Counted from the first letter of the stretch, positions 1 through 9,733 are shown. The stretch: 64,000 nt of DNA from Sphingopyxis sp. Root154 (GCF_001427105.1 NZ_LMGI01000003.1:350618-414617), one strand, 5' to 3'. Numbers and translations: made by a program. The notes: a model not told the origin generated them from the sequence alone.

Positions 1-140
1 CTCACGCTTTCGATCGCCAGTTCGCCGATCGCGGTGCGCAGCCGCCCGCCGGCCTTGACGGTCGGGCGGCGCCACCGCCGAAAGGCGAGCGTGACCTCGC
101 CGGTCCTGATCCGTTCGAGAATGGCGGCGCGGAACAGCAT
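1..140 (-). CDS. ASCH-domain protein, N-terminal part (runs off the left edge)
   Basis: The reverse strand reads from an ATG at 140 without a stop to the window edge, giving 46 residues (MLFRAAILERIRTGEVTLAF...). The pattern of a short helix, a basic RRWRRPTVKAGG stretch and LRTAIGELAI resembles the start of ASCH (ASC-1 homology) domains, small beta-barrel proteins thought to bind RNA. It begins 15 bases after the DUF411 gene on the same strand, so the two are probably co-transcribed. Only the N-terminus is visible, so the family call is moderate and no function beyond that is claimed. Confidence 0.55.
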   Translation of the reverse strand, partial: MLFRAAILERIRTGEVTLAFRRWRRPTVKAGGRLRTAIGELAIESV

Positions 141-155
141 CGAGCCGCCGCCGTC

Positions 156-623
156 TCAGTGCGCGTGCGCGCCGCCGCTTGCGGCATAGCTCGCATAGAC
201 GCGCTGGCCTGCGGGACCAAAGGTCATGACCTTATAGGCTTCGCGGTGGTCGCCATGCTCCATACCGGGCGACCCCGTCGGCATGCCGGCGACCGCGAGG
301 CCCTTCACACCCTTGGGCTTTTCGCGGAGCAGGCGGCTGATTTCCTTGGCGGGCACATGCCCCTCGATCACATAGCCGCCGACGAGCACGGTGTGGCAAC
401 TGCGCAGCGTCTGCGGCACGCCCTGCTTGTCCTTCACCGCGTTCATGTCGGGCGAGTTCACCACGACGGCTTTCTGCCCGAACGACGCCTTCACCTGCTC
501 GAGCCATTTGAGGCAGCAGCCGCAGCCGGCGTCACGAAACATCGTCGGGTTCGCGGCGTGCGCGGTGCCGATGACGGCGGAGAAAGCGGCGAGGGCGAAA
601 AACGCGCGGCGGGCAGAAGTCAT
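156..623 (-). CDS. DUF411 metal-binding periplasmic protein
   Basis: 155 residues with an N-terminal signal peptide (FFALAAFSAVIGTAHAA) followed by the DUF411 hallmark GCGCCLKW near residue 35, then a conserved Cys in LRSCHTVLVGGY and the EGHVPAKEI motif. The C-terminus is Met/His rich (GSPGMEHGDHREAY and a terminal HAH), which suits copper or another soft metal. DUF411 proteins are commonly linked to copper resistance loci, but no copper genes lie in this window, so the metal is inferred. The gene is divergent from the hypothetical gene starting at 650. Confidence 0.85.
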   Translation of the reverse strand: MTSARRAFFALAAFSAVIGTAHAANPTMFRDAGCGCCLKWLEQVKASFGQKAVVVNSPDMNAVKDKQGVPQTLRSCHTVLVGGYVIEGHVPAKEISRLLREKPKGVKGLAVAGMPTGSPGMEHGDHREAYKVMTFGPAGQRVYASYAASGGAHAH

Positions 624-649
624 CGCAAATCCTTTTGGCAGAACGAAAG

Positions 650-1240
650 ATGAAGCTACAGGCGGACCCCATGAAAGTCCATTTCATCCGGTCGGGCGAG
701 CGCCGCTACAGCATGCGGATCGAGCGCGCCGATGCACCGGTGCTGGTCATGGACCCGGCACCCGGTTTCGATCCCGACCTGCCGCACGACATGGTGCATT
801 TCGTCGTCGAGGCGGCGCTGGGCCTCAAGACCGGCGTGTTCGGCCAGATCGCCGCGGGCGGCGATGCGGGTTCGTTCCATGTCGAGGCAAGCGGTGCGCT
901 ATCGGCAAAGGAGCGCCAGCGTGCCGCGCGCAAACAGGTCGCGAAGGGCGCGAAGCTGATCAAGGGGCAGGGCCGCGAAGGCGAATTGTCCGAACTCGCT
1001 GCCTTCCTGTTCGACATTGCGTGGCGGAGCCAGTCGCGCCCCGACAGCGCGGCGCAGCGCGCGGCGCTCGGTGAGGCCGAACGAACGCGCCGGTCGCTGA
1101 GCGCCGACGAGCGCGCCCGGATCGACGCGGCGCGCTCTCGGGTGTTTGCCGATTTCGAGCGGCTTTCGACGGCATGGCGCGCCCTGTCGGTCGGCAAGGC
1201 GCTGGTCCTCGAATGGCCGTCCGCTCAGCCCATCGGGTAG
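650..1240 (+). CDS. conserved hypothetical protein
   Basis: About 196 residues, acidic to neutral, with no signal peptide or membrane segment. The N-terminal half (MKVHFIRSGERRYSMRIER...) looks like a beta-rich fold; the C-terminal half is helical and Arg/Ala rich. I do not recognise the family. Starts are possible at TTG 635, ATG 650 or ATG 671; 650 is chosen because a purine-rich GAACGAAAG precedes it. Its 3' end overlaps the convergent aldo/keto reductase gene by 16 bases. Confidence 0.6.
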   Translation: MKLQADPMKVHFIRSGERRYSMRIERADAPVLVMDPAPGFDPDLPHDMVHFVVEAALGLKTGVFGQIAAGGDAGSFHVEASGALSAKERQRAARKQVAKGAKLIKGQGREGELSELAAFLFDIAWRSQSRPDSAAQRAALGEAERTRRSLSADERARIDAARSRVFADFERLSTAWRALSVGKALVLEWPSAQPIG

Positions 1241-2241
1241 AGGATGTCCTTGCTGACCTTGTACAGTGCCTTCATCACATCATCGCTGAGCACGAGTTCC
1301 ATCGCGTCGAGGATCGGATCGACCTGGTGATAAGCGCTGACCCCGACGATCGTCGAGGCGACGAAGTCATGCTGCTTCGACCAGGCGGTCGCCATCGTCA
1401 CCGGATGCAGGCCCGCATCCTCCGCAATCTTCAGATAGCGTTCGGTCGCGGCGAGGCTCTTTTCGTTGACGAAACGCCGGCCCATTGCCGCCTGCCGCCC
1501 TTCCATGGCGAGATAGCGCGAAAAGCGCGCGCCGTCGGGCCGCGCGCCGCCCTGATATTTGCCTGACAAGACGCCGCCCCCGAGCGGCGAGAAGGGGATC
1601 AGGCTGACGCCTTCCTGCCGGCACACCTGCGCCAGTTCATCCTCGAAGCGGCGGTTGTTGAGGCTGAAATTATTCTGGATCGTGTGGTAGCGCGCGCCGC
1701 CCAGCCGCTCCGATGCAGCGAGCGACTTCATCAGCCCCCAGCTCGTCTCGTTCGAGCAGCCGAGGATGCGCACCTTGCCGACGCGGACGAGTTCGTCGAG
1801 CGCGTCCATCATCTCGTCATAGGGCGCGTCATGGTCGGGCCAGTGCGTCTGGTAGAGGTCGATATAGTCGGTCTGCAGCCGCGTCAGGCTGTCGTCGACC
1901 GCCTGCATGATATTCTTGCGGTCGAGCGCCGTCATGCCGTTGCGGCACGGCGACTTGAACCACACATGGCTTGGCCCCGACACCTTGGTCGCGAGGATGA
2001 TCGCGTCGCGCGGCTTGGTCTTCAACCAGCGCCCGACGATCTCCTCGGTACGGCCAACCCATTTGACGTCGGGGGGCACCGGATAGCCTTCGGCCGTGTC
2101 GTAGAAGTTGATCCCCGCGTCGAAGCAGCGATCGAGCACGCGGAACGCCTCGGCCTCGTCGGCCTGGCTGCCGAAGGTCATCGTCCCCATGCAGATGTCG
2201 GACACATGGATGGCGCTCTTGCCGAGACGACGACTCTGCAT
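1225..2241 (-). CDS. aldo/keto reductase
   Basis: 338 residues, a typical AKR (beta/alpha)8 barrel length. The catalytic set is visible: Asp and Tyr in DAGINFYDTAEGYP, Lys in ILATKVSGP and His in YQTHWPDHDAPY. The start MQSRRLGKSAIHVSDICMG matches the family's first strand. It should be a cytosolic NADPH-dependent reductase of carbonyl compounds; the Tas/YdjG-like subgroup is suggested by the WVGRTEEIVGRWLK region. The physiological substrate cannot be deduced. It lies upstream of no obvious operon partner and is separated from lysE by 68 bases. Confidence 0.88.
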   Translation of the reverse strand: MQSRRLGKSAIHVSDICMGTMTFGSQADEAEAFRVLDRCFDAGINFYDTAEGYPVPPDVKWVGRTEEIVGRWLKTKPRDAIILATKVSGPSHVWFKSPCRNGMTALDRKNIMQAVDDSLTRLQTDYIDLYQTHWPDHDAPYDEMMDALDELVRVGKVRILGCSNETSWGLMKSLAASERLGGARYHTIQNNFSLNNRRFEDELAQVCRQEGVSLIPFSPLGGGVLSGKYQGGARPDGARFSRYLAMEGRQAAMGRRFVNEKSLAATERYLKIAEDAGLHPVTMATAWSKQHDFVASTIVGVSAYHQVDPILDAMELVLSDDVMKALYKVSKDILYPMG

Positions 2242-2309
2242 GCTCTTGTTCTCCGGTCAGAAGAGGGGAGCGCCGTCCATAGGTTGCGGGATGCAACCTT
2301 GCAATCGGA

Positions 2310-2900
2310 TCAGATCAAAAGCGCGAGCGATCCCACCAGCAGCGCCGCCATCGTCCAGTTGAAGGCGCGCAGCCGGGCGGGGCTCGACAGCCAGCCGCGC
2401 AGCACCTGTCCCATCACCGCCCACAGGCTGGTCGAGGGCAAGTTGATGATCCCGAAGACGACTGCGACCAGCAGCACCGCGCCGAGATTGCGGTCGGGCG
2501 CGTAGAGCGCGATCGCGGTCAGCGCCATCGACCAGGCTTTGGGGTTCACCCACTGGAACAGCACTGCCTGGAAAAAGGTCATCGGCTTGCCGCGCGCGCC
2601 GCTTTCGGTGTCGGGCGCCGCGGCGTTGGCGATCTTCCACGCCAGCCACAGCAGATAGGCCACGCTGACTATCTTGAGTATGATGTTCAGCACAGGAAAC
2701 AGGTCGAACAGGCCCATAAGCCCGACCCCGACCAGCACGATCATCAGCGTGAAGCCGATACCGACCCCCAGCGCATGCGGCACGGTGCGGCGCAGCCCGA
2801 AATTGGCGCCCGACGCCATCAACATCATGTTGTTCGGCCCCGGCGTGATCGACGAGACGAGCGCGAAGGCGGAGAGCGCGAGGAGGGTGGTCTGGTTCAT
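2310..2900 (-). CDS. LysE/RhtB-family amino acid exporter
   Basis: 196 residues with about six hydrophobic segments. The LysE signature is seen near the start (SSITPGPNNMMLMASGANFG) and in FFQAVLFQWVNPKAW in the middle. The family exports amino acids such as lysine, threonine or homoserine lactone derivatives across the inner membrane. It is divergent from an Lrp/AsnC regulator 64 bases away, a common arrangement in which the regulator senses the amino acid and induces the exporter. The exact substrate is unknown. Confidence 0.88.
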   Translation of the reverse strand: MNQTTLLALSAFALVSSITPGPNNMMLMASGANFGLRRTVPHALGVGIGFTLMIVLVGVGLMGLFDLFPVLNIILKIVSVAYLLWLAWKIANAAAPDTESGARGKPMTFFQAVLFQWVNPKAWSMALTAIALYAPDRNLGAVLLVAVVFGIINLPSTSLWAVMGQVLRGWLSSPARLRAFNWTMAALLVGSLALLI

Positions 2901-2964
2901 GCGCGCAACATAATGCGTTTTGCGATGCTATGGATTGCAAAGATCGGCGCCGAGGAGGTAGATT

Positions 2965-3426
2965 ATGCAATCTATGACCAAGATTGACGCCATTGGCCGC
3001 AAGATATTGCATGAATTGTCGCGCGATGGGCGAATCTCGAACATCGAGCTCGCCGAGCGCGTCGGGCTGTCGCCCTCGGCGTGCCTGCGCCGCGTTCAGG
3101 AGCTTGAACGCAACGGCGTGATCGCGGGCTATCGCGCGCGGATCGACCCGGCGAAGCTTGGTCTGACCTTCCTCGCCTATGTGACCGTCGGCCTGTCGAC
3201 GCACACCAAAAAGGCGCAGGCCGATTTCGAGGCGGCGATGGCGGATGCCGCCGAGGTGCGCGAATGCCACAACATCACCGGCGCGATCGAGTATCTGCTG
3301 CGCATCGAGACCGAGGATCTGGCAGCGTATAAGCATTTCCATACCGAGGTGCTCGGGATGCTGCCGCAGGTCCATTCGATCACCACCTATGTGCTGATGG
3401 ACTCGCCAAAGGACGAGCGGGCATAG
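2965..3426 (+). CDS. Lrp/AsnC-family transcriptional regulator
   Basis: 153 residues with an N-terminal helix-turn-helix ([20 protein letters not shown] then [13 protein letters not shown]) and a C-terminal RAM ligand-binding domain ending [13 protein letters not shown]. The start at 2965 is supported by GAGGAGG seven bases upstream. It is divergent from the LysE exporter, so it is likely to control it in response to an amino acid and probably regulates itself through the shared 64-base intergenic region. Confidence 0.9.
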   Translation: MQSMTKIDAIGRKILHELSRDGRISNIELAERVGLSPSACLRRVQELERNGVIAGYRARIDPAKLGLTFLAYVTVGLSTHTKKAQADFEAAMADAAEVRECHNITGAIEYLLRIETEDLAAYKHFHTEVLGMLPQVHSITTYVLMDSPKDERA

Positions 3427-3493
3427 TTTTTCTTCGCCATACCCGCGAAGCGCTGAGCTTGAACCGCGCCACACCCGACCGCATATCGGTTTC

Positions 3494-4480
3494 ATGGCAA
3501 AACTCTCTTTCCTCGACCTCGTGCCCGTCACGGACACTGGCACGATCGCCCAGTCGCTCGCCAACGCCGCCGATCTCGCGCGCCACGCTGAGGCGCTGGG
3601 CTACGCGCGCTATTGGGTGGCTGAGCATCACGGCATGACGGGGATCGCGAGCGCCGCGACCTCGGTCGTGCTCGCGCATCTTGGTCAGGCCACCAAAAGC
3701 ATTCGGATCGGTTCGGCGGGTATCATGCTGCCCAATCATGCGCCGATGGTGATCGCCGAGCAGTTCGGGACGCTCGAAGCCTTGTTCCCCGGCCGCATCG
3801 ATCTGGGCCTGGGCCGCGCACCCGGATCGGATCAGCGCGTTGCGCGCGCCTTGCGCAGGACGCTCGCCAGCGACGAGCGTCAGTTCCCGCAGGATGTGCT
3901 GGAGCTTCAGGCGTTTCTGGCCGGTGACGAGCAACTCGGTATCACTGCGGTGCCGGGGGCGGGCACGCATATTCCGCTGTGGATATTGGGCTCGAGCACA
4001 TTTGGGGCGCAACTCGCGGCGATGCTCGGGCTGCCCTACGCCTTTGCCAGCCATTTCGCGCCCGACGCGCTCGACGAGGCCCTCGAAATCTATCGCCGCC
4101 AGTTCAAGCCGTCGGCGCAGCTCGCTGAGCCGTATGTTGCTGCGGCGTTCAATAGCTTCGCTGCGGACACACGCAAGGAAGCCGAACTGCTCGCTTCGTC
4201 GCAGCAGCAGGCGTTCGTCGCGCTGCGCACCGGCAATCCTGGCAAGATGCAGCCGCCGCTGGCCGGCTATAAGGACAGCCTGCCGCCAAATGCGCGCGCA
4301 ATCCTCGACCATGTACTCCAATGCTCGTCGGTCGGCACGGTCGACGATATCGCGGCGGGACTTAAGGCCTTCGTCGCGCGCACCGGGGTCGATGAGGTGA
4401 TCATCGCCTCATCGATGTACGACCATGATGCGCGCAAGCACTCGCTCGCGCTGACGATGGAAGCCGCCAAGGCGTTCTGA
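3494..4480 (+). CDS. LLM-class flavin-dependent oxidoreductase
   Basis: 328 residues matching the bacterial luciferase-like monooxygenase fold (MsnO8-type subgroup): [19 protein letters not shown] near residue 40, [21 protein letters not shown], and [17 protein letters not shown]. These are FMN-binding positions in the family. The usual length is 320-340, so it is complete. It follows the Lrp gene by 67 bases but has no evident functional link; substrate unknown. Confidence 0.88.
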   Translation: MAKLSFLDLVPVTDTGTIAQSLANAADLARHAEALGYARYWVAEHHGMTGIASAATSVVLAHLGQATKSIRIGSAGIMLPNHAPMVIAEQFGTLEALFPGRIDLGLGRAPGSDQRVARALRRTLASDERQFPQDVLELQAFLAGDEQLGITAVPGAGTHIPLWILGSSTFGAQLAAMLGLPYAFASHFAPDALDEALEIYRRQFKPSAQLAEPYVAAAFNSFAADTRKEAELLASSQQQAFVALRTGNPGKMQPPLAGYKDSLPPNARAILDHVLQCSSVGTVDDIAAGLKAFVARTGVDEVIIASSMYDHDARKHSLALTMEAAKAF

Positions 4481-4500
4481 TCGACGAACGTCCCCGCTTG

Positions 4501-4530
4501 TTGACGCACCTCCGGCTGCGGCGGTATAGG
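4501..4530 (+). promoter_or_regulatory. sigma-70-type promoter for argD
   Basis: TTGACG (4501-4506) and TATAGG (4525-4530) are separated by 18 bases, a good housekeeping promoter 67 bases before the argD start. The leader then holds a perfect GGGGCGCCCC palindrome (4529-4538) and a weak hairpin AAGGGCG...CGCCTTTTT (about 4543-4571) that could attenuate. No arginine operator is recognised. Confidence 0.5.
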
Positions 4531-4596
4531 GGCGCCCCGACCAAGGGCGGCCCGCAGAAGGGTCGCCTTTTTACTTTTGACTGAAAGGTGCCTGCC

Positions 4597-5784
4597 ATGA
4601 CGATCACGCCGCTGATGCCCGTATACCCCCGGTGCGGTGTGCGTCCGGTTCGCGGCGAGGGCGCGTACCTGATCGGTGAGCGAGGCGAGCGTTATCTCGA
4701 CTTCGCGAGCGGCATCGCGGTCAACCTGCTCGGTCATGGCCACCCGCACCTGACGAAGGCGATCCAGGATCAGGCCGCGACGCTGATGCACGTGTCGAAC
4801 CTCTACGGCAGCCCGCAGGGCGAGGCCTATGCCGCGCGCCTCGTCGAGAATACGTTCGCCGACACGGTCTTCCTCACAAACTCGGGCGCCGAGGCGGTCG
4901 AATGTTCGATCAAGACTGCGCGCGCCTATCATTCGAGCGCGGGCAATGCCGAAAAGCATACGCTGATCACCTTTAACAACGCCTTCCATGGACGTACGCT
5001 CGGGACGATCTCGGCGACCAATCAGGAAAAGCTGCGCAAGGGTTTCGATCCGCTGCTTCCCGGCTTCGCCTATGCGCCGTTCGACGACATCAACGCCGCG
5101 CTCGACCTGGTCGACGACAACACCGCGGGCTTCCTCGTCGAGCCGATCCAGGGCGAGGGCGGCATTCGTCCGGCGTCGCAGCCTTTCCTTCAGGCGCTCC
5201 GCGACATTTGCGACAAGCGCGACCTGATGCTGGTGTTCGATGAAGTCCAGTGCGGCGTCGCGCGCACCGGCCATCTTTATGCCTATGAGCATTTCGGTGT
5301 GACGCCCGACATCATGGCGACCGCCAAGGGCATCGGCGGCGGCTTCCCGATGGGCGCCTGCCTCGCAACCGAAAAAGCCGCGCGCGGCATGGTGATCGGC
5401 ACGCATGGCTCGACCTATGGCGGCAACCCGCTCGCTTGCGCGGCGGGGCAAGCGGTGCTCGACGTCGTGCTCGAGGAGGGCTTTCTCGATCAGGTCAAGG
5501 CGACCGGCGAACGTCTGCGCGGGGCGCTCGAGCAGCTCATTCCCAACCACGACCAGCTGTTCGACAGCGTCCGCGGCGTCGGCCTGATGCTCGGGCTCAA
5601 GCTCAATTCGGACAGCCGCGCATTCGTTGCGCATCTGCGCGACAACCACGGGCTGCTGACCGTCGCGGCGGGCGAGAATGTCGTTCGCGTGCTGCCGCCG
5701 CTCAACATCGAGCAGGGGCATATCGACGAATTCATCGAAAAACTGTCGGCGGGCGCGGCGAGCTATACGCCGCCCGAGTCCTGA
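4597..5784 (+). CDS. argD: acetylornithine aminotransferase (PLP-dependent)
   Basis: 395 residues, class-III aminotransferase. Visible motifs are [60 protein letters not shown] with the cofactor Asp, and [16 protein letters not shown] with the Schiff-base Lys. It converts N-acetylglutamate semialdehyde to N-acetylornithine in arginine synthesis. ATG 4597 is chosen over GTG 4588 because GAAAGG sits at a better distance. argF follows after 28 bases, so an arg operon is clear. Confidence 0.93.
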   Translation: MTITPLMPVYPRCGVRPVRGEGAYLIGERGERYLDFASGIAVNLLGHGHPHLTKAIQDQAATLMHVSNLYGSPQGEAYAARLVENTFADTVFLTNSGAEAVECSIKTARAYHSSAGNAEKHTLITFNNAFHGRTLGTISATNQEKLRKGFDPLLPGFAYAPFDDINAALDLVDDNTAGFLVEPIQGEGGIRPASQPFLQALRDICDKRDLMLVFDEVQCGVARTGHLYAYEHFGVTPDIMATAKGIGGGFPMGACLATEKAARGMVIGTHGSTYGGNPLACAAGQAVLDVVLEEGFLDQVKATGERLRGALEQLIPNHDQLFDSVRGVGLMLGLKLNSDSRAFVAHLRDNHGLLTVAAGENVVRVLPPLNIEQGHIDEFIEKLSAGAASYTPPES

Positions 5785-5812
5785 TGTTTTCCGTTCCTGT
5801 AGAACGGAGGGC

Positions 5813-6739
5813 ATGATGCGGCGCTTCCTGAACCTGTCCGACGCGGGCGGGGACGCGGTCGCCGCGATGCTCGCCGACGCGATCGACCGTAAAGCGGCGC
5901 GCACGGGCTGGCCAAAGGGCAAGATCGATGTCGACGCGCCGCTTGCGGGTCATGTGCTCGCGATGGTGTTCGAGAAGAATTCTACGCGCACCCGCGCCTC
6001 GTTCGACATCGCGATCCGCCAGCTCGGCGGCACGCCGATGATCATGGACGCCGGCGTGACCCAGCTCGGGCGCGGCGAGACGATCGCCGACACCGCGCGC
6101 GTACTGTCGCGCTACGCCGACGCGATCATGATCCGCACCGACGATCATGCGAAAGTCGAAGAGCTTGCGGAATATGCGAGCGTGCCGGTGATCAACGGCC
6201 TGACCGATCTGTCGCACCCGTGCCAGATCGTCGCCGACCTGCTGACGATCGTCGAGAGCGGCAAGGCGCTGCCGGGGCTTGAGCTCGCGTGGCTTGGTGA
6301 CGGCAACAATGTCCTCTCCTCGCTGATCGAGGCGGCCGGGCTGTTCGGTTTCCATGTGCGGGCAGGCGTTCCGCAGGGCTATGATCCAGACACGGACTTT
6401 GTCGAAGCCGCGCGGGCGAAGGGTTCGCGTATCGACGTCGTGCGCGATGCGCGCGAGGCCGTGGCGGACGCCGACCTGGTCGTCACCGACACCTGGGTGT
6501 CGATGGGGCAGGACCATGCGCACAACAAGATCGCGGCGATGGCGCCCTATCAGGTCGACGAACGGCTGATGACGGGCGCCAAGACCGACGCGATCTTCCT
6601 GCATTGCCTGCCCGCGCATCGCGGCGACGAGGTGGTCGATGCGGTCATCGACGGCCCGCAGTCGCGCGTCTGGGACGAAGCCGAAAACCGCGTTCATGCG
6701 CAAAAGTCGATCCTGCTCTGGGCGCTCGAAAAATTGTGA
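5813..6739 (+). CDS. argF: ornithine carbamoyltransferase
   Basis: 308 residues. Carbamoyl-phosphate binding motif [25 protein letters not shown], and the ornithine loop with catalytic Cys [11 protein letters not shown] are all present; [12 protein letters not shown] marks the second domain. It makes citrulline from ornithine and carbamoyl phosphate in the cytosol. ACGGAGG lies just upstream of two consecutive ATGs (5813 and 5816); either may be used. It lies between argD and hslO. Confidence 0.94.
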   Translation: MMRRFLNLSDAGGDAVAAMLADAIDRKAARTGWPKGKIDVDAPLAGHVLAMVFEKNSTRTRASFDIAIRQLGGTPMIMDAGVTQLGRGETIADTARVLSRYADAIMIRTDDHAKVEELAEYASVPVINGLTDLSHPCQIVADLLTIVESGKALPGLELAWLGDGNNVLSSLIEAAGLFGFHVRAGVPQGYDPDTDFVEAARAKGSRIDVVRDAREAVADADLVVTDTWVSMGQDHAHNKIAAMAPYQVDERLMTGAKTDAIFLHCLPAHRGDEVVDAVIDGPQSRVWDEAENRVHAQKSILLWALEKL

Positions 6740-6749
6740 GTTCGAAGAC

Positions 6750-7673
6750 GTGAGTGAAATCATCGAAACCTGGTTCGACCGGCCCCTGCTGTTCACGATC
6801 GCCGAGCGCCATGTGCGCGGGCGGCTGGTGCGGCTCGGGCCGACGCTCCAGACGATCATGGGGGCGCATAATTATCCGCCGGTGGCCGAAAAGCTGCTGG
6901 CGGAGGCGCTGGTGCTTACCGTGCTGCTCGGCTCGACGCTCAAGGACGAGAACGGCCAGATGACGCTGCAGGCGCAGACCGGCGGCGGCCCGATCGAGCT
7001 GCTCGTCTGCGACTATCGCGGCGGCGAACTGCGCGGTTACCTGAAATTCGATGCCGAGCGGCTGGCCGAAGTCGGGTCCGATCCGACCCTGTTCGCGCTG
7101 TTCGGTGAGGGTTTCCTTGCGATCACCTTCGACCAGGCTACGACCGCCGAGCGCTATCAGGGCATCGTCCCGCTCGAAGGTGCGTCGATCGGCGAGGCGG
7201 CCGAGCATTATTTCGAACAATCCGAGCAGATCCCCAGCCTGATCAAGCTCGCCGCGCGCCATGATCCCGAGGCGGGCTGCCTCGCCGGCGGATTGCTCTT
7301 GCAGCATCTGCCCGAGGGCGAAGTTGGCCGCGACCGGTTGCACGTGCGTCACGACAATGCCGAATGGGAGCATGCCAAGACCATCGCGGCGACGCTGAAG
7401 GACGAGGAACTCACCGATCCGGCGACGTCGCTCGAGACGCTCGCGTGGCGGCTGTTCCACGAGGATGAGGTGCGCGTCGAGCCGGGCATCGGAGTGTCGC
7501 GCGGATGCCGGTGCAGCACCGGCTATTTCGCCGGGGTGCTCGCGCAGTTTCCGGAAGCCGAGCGTGCGGACATGGCCGATGAAAATGGCCGGATCGTCGT
7601 CGACTGCGCCTTTTGTTCGCGCTTCTTTCCGATCCCGCTCGATGAAATCTCGGCCCACAATCGCGCCGAATAG
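6750..7673 (+). CDS. hslO: redox-regulated chaperone Hsp33
   Basis: 307 residues starting at GTG 6750, 10 bases after the argF stop. The C-terminal zinc module has the Hsp33 cysteine pattern: CRCSTG (CxC) followed by DCAFCSRFF (CxxC). The N-terminal domain includes GPIELLVCDYRGGELRGYL. Hsp33 is a holdase activated by oxidative release of zinc. The argD-argF-hslO order is frequent in sphingomonads. Confidence 0.93.
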   Translation: MSEIIETWFDRPLLFTIAERHVRGRLVRLGPTLQTIMGAHNYPPVAEKLLAEALVLTVLLGSTLKDENGQMTLQAQTGGGPIELLVCDYRGGELRGYLKFDAERLAEVGSDPTLFALFGEGFLAITFDQATTAERYQGIVPLEGASIGEAAEHYFEQSEQIPSLIKLAARHDPEAGCLAGGLLLQHLPEGEVGRDRLHVRHDNAEWEHAKTIAATLKDEELTDPATSLETLAWRLFHEDEVRVEPGIGVSRGCRCSTGYFAGVLAQFPEAERADMADENGRIVVDCAFCSRFFPIPLDEISAHNRAE

Positions 7674-7813
7674 CGACGGAATTTCCGCCAATTTGGGCGA
7701 CGAAGCGAGGTGATTCGGCGCCAAGTGGTTGAAAACGCATCTCCGGCTTGCTACCTAAATGGAAACAGGGTCGCATATTCGCTCGTTCGCGGGCGGCCAA
7801 TGGAACAGGTGGA

Positions 7814-8218
7814 ATGGCGATCTTCTCTCCCACAATGCGAATGTCTCTCCTTGCGCTCGGCTGCGCCGCTGGGAGCGCAGTACCGGCGCAGGCGCCTTCG
7901 CTCGCCATGCTCGACCGCCTCGAAAAAGGCAGCTGGCAGCTTCGCGAACGCGGCAAGGAGGAGGTGTTGCAGACGATTTGCGTCGGCGACGCGCGGCGGA
8001 TGATCCAGATCCGGCATCCACGTTCGACCTGTTCGCGCTATGTCATCGAAGACACGCCGAATTCGGTGACCGTCCATTATACGTGCCCCGGTGCAGGGCA
8101 TGGCCGCACGAGCATCCGCAGCGAAACGAACCGGCTCGTCCAGATCGACACGCAGGGCATCGCCGAGGGCAGGCCGTTTTCGCAGGCGATCGAAGCGCGC
8201 CGCACCGGCGGCTGCTGA
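7814..8218 (+). CDS. small secreted hypothetical protein (DUF3617-like pattern)
   Basis: 134 residues from ATG 7814. A short signal-like segment (MSLLALGCAAGSAVPAQA) is followed by a domain with spaced cysteines (TICVGD, STCSRY, YTCPG and a terminal GGC). The opening GSWQLRERG and cysteine spacing resemble DUF3617 periplasmic proteins of Sphingomonadales, but similarity is weak. Function unknown. Confidence 0.6.
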   Translation: MAIFSPTMRMSLLALGCAAGSAVPAQAPSLAMLDRLEKGSWQLRERGKEEVLQTICVGDARRMIQIRHPRSTCSRYVIEDTPNSVTVHYTCPGAGHGRTSIRSETNRLVQIDTQGIAEGRPFSQAIEARRTGGC

Positions 8219-8307
8219 GCGAACGAAATATTAACCATGCTGCGTTAAACGAGGTGCAGGGCTTTCTTCATGAGTGCCCTTCTCCCTAACGGCTGTCATG
8301 CCGAACT

Positions 8308-8345
8308 GGGCCGTGTGGCAAGCGCCTCGCGGCCCATTTTCTTTG
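8308..8345 (+). terminator. hairpin plus T-run in the queC leader (terminator or attenuator)
   Basis: TGGGCCG (8308-8314) pairs perfectly with CGGCCCA (8331-8337) around a 16-base loop and is followed by TTTTCTTT. It lies about 50 bases before the queC start. It may end the preceding transcript or act as an attenuator for queuosine genes. No known preQ1 riboswitch fold was recognised beside it. Confidence 0.5.
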
Positions 8346-8394
8346 ATGCAGCGCAGCACTTGCACGCCTCGCGGTGCGGGACTATCTGGCGCCG

Positions 8395-9093
8395 ATGCAG
8401 CAAGTTTCCGGAAAAACGGTGATCGTCCTCCTGTCGGGCGGCCTCGACTCGATGGTCTGCGCGGGCATCGCGCACGAAGCAGGTGCGCGTATCGTCGCGC
8501 TCACGATCGATTATAACCAGCGCCACCGCGTCGAGCTGGAATCAGCGACGCGGATCGCGGACTATGTCGGCGCGGCCGAGCATATCGTCCTCCCGCTCGA
8601 CCTTCGCCGCTTCGGCGGCTCTGCACTGACCGCCGATATCGATGTTCCGAAGGACGGCGTGCCCGAGGTCGAGGGCGGCGGCGACGTTCCGGTCACCTAT
8701 GTTCCGGCGCGCAACCTCATCTTCCTGTCGTTGACGCTCGGCCTTGCCGAAGCGCGGCAGGCGCAGGACATCGTTATCGGAGTCAATGCGCTCGACTATT
8801 CAGGCTATCCCGACTGCCGCCCCGAATTCATCCAGGGGTTCGAAAAGCTCGCAGCGCTCGCGACGCGCGACGGCGACAAGGGGGTCGACTTCCATATCCA
8901 CGCACCGCTCCAGCATATGACCAAGGCCGATATCGCCGCCGAAGCGGCGCGGCTGGGCATGGACGCCGGAATGAGCTGGTCATGCTACGACCCGACGCCC
9001 GAGGGGCTGCATTGCGGGTCGTGCGACAGTTGTCGCCTACGGTCCAAGGGCTTTGCCGATGCGGGGCTCGCCGACCCGACACGCTACGCCTGA
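8395..9093 (+). CDS. queC: 7-cyano-7-deazaguanine (preQ0) synthase
   Basis: 232 residues from ATG 8395 (a GTG at 8374 would add seven). The PP-loop SGGLDSMVCAGIA is at the N-terminus, followed by TIDYNQRH and YVPARN. The C-terminal zinc site WSCYDPT...CGSCDSCRLR is complete. The enzyme turns 7-carboxy-7-deazaguanine into preQ0 using ATP and ammonia. queE, the previous pathway step, follows by only four bases. queD and queF are not in this window. Confidence 0.95.
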   Translation: MQQVSGKTVIVLLSGGLDSMVCAGIAHEAGARIVALTIDYNQRHRVELESATRIADYVGAAEHIVLPLDLRRFGGSALTADIDVPKDGVPEVEGGGDVPVTYVPARNLIFLSLTLGLAEARQAQDIVIGVNALDYSGYPDCRPEFIQGFEKLAALATRDGDKGVDFHIHAPLQHMTKADIAAEAARLGMDAGMSWSCYDPTPEGLHCGSCDSCRLRSKGFADAGLADPTRYA

Positions 9094-9097
9094 GCCG

Positions 9098-9730
9098 ATG
9101 ACTTACGCCGTCAAAGAGATTTTCCTCACGCTGCAGGGTGAGGGCGCGCAGGCAGGACGCCGTGCCGTCTTCTGCCGCTTTGCCGGCTGCAATTTGTGGA
9201 CGGGCCGCGAACAGGACCGTGCCAAGGCGATCTGCCAATTCTGCGACACCGATTTCGTTGGCACCGACGGAACCTTGGGTGGAAAATATAGCACGGCGGC
9301 TGCGCTCGCCGATGTCATCGCCGAAAGCTGGGGGCAGGGCAGCGACGACCGCTATGTCGTGCTCACCGGCGGCGAGCCGATGTTGCAGGTCGATGGCGCG
9401 TTGATCGACGCGCTGCACGAGCGCGGCTTCACGATCGCTATCGAAAGCAACGGCACCCTTCCGGTCCCGCGCAGCATCGACTGGATCTGCGTCAGCCCGA
9501 AGGCGGGCAGCGATCTGGTGCAGACGAGCGGCGACGAGTTGAAGCTCGTCTGGCCGCAGCCGGGCAGCGATGTCGCGCGGCTCGCGACGCTTGATTTCAA
9601 GCATCTGCTCGTCCAGCCGCTCGACGATCCGCACGCCGCCGCCAATGTTCAGGCGTGCATCGATTTGGTGATGGACGATCCGCGCTGGCGCCTGTCGCTG
9701 CAGACGCACAAGAATCTGGGATTACGTTAG
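9098..9730 (+). CDS. queE: 7-carboxy-7-deazaguanine synthase (radical SAM)
   Basis: 210 residues. The cluster-binding motif is the unusual CX14CX2C type: CNLWTGREQDRAKAIC then QFC. This longer loop is known from Burkholderia-type QueE enzymes, in place of the common CX3CX2C. LTGGEPMLQ and IAIESNGTLPVP are further SAM-domain landmarks. It rearranges 6-carboxytetrahydropterin to CDG. It is co-transcribed with queC. Confidence 0.93.
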   Translation: MTYAVKEIFLTLQGEGAQAGRRAVFCRFAGCNLWTGREQDRAKAICQFCDTDFVGTDGTLGGKYSTAAALADVIAESWGQGSDDRYVVLTGGEPMLQVDGALIDALHERGFTIAIESNGTLPVPRSIDWICVSPKAGSDLVQTSGDELKLVWPQPGSDVARLATLDFKHLLVQPLDDPHAAANVQACIDLVMDDPRWRLSLQTHKNLGLR

Positions 9731-9733
9731 GAG

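Noticed and set aside
4267-5922. 551-codon open frame on the minus strand
   Set aside because: Antisense to argD and the LLM oxidoreductase gene; composition is Arg/Ala shadow-like and no family is seen.
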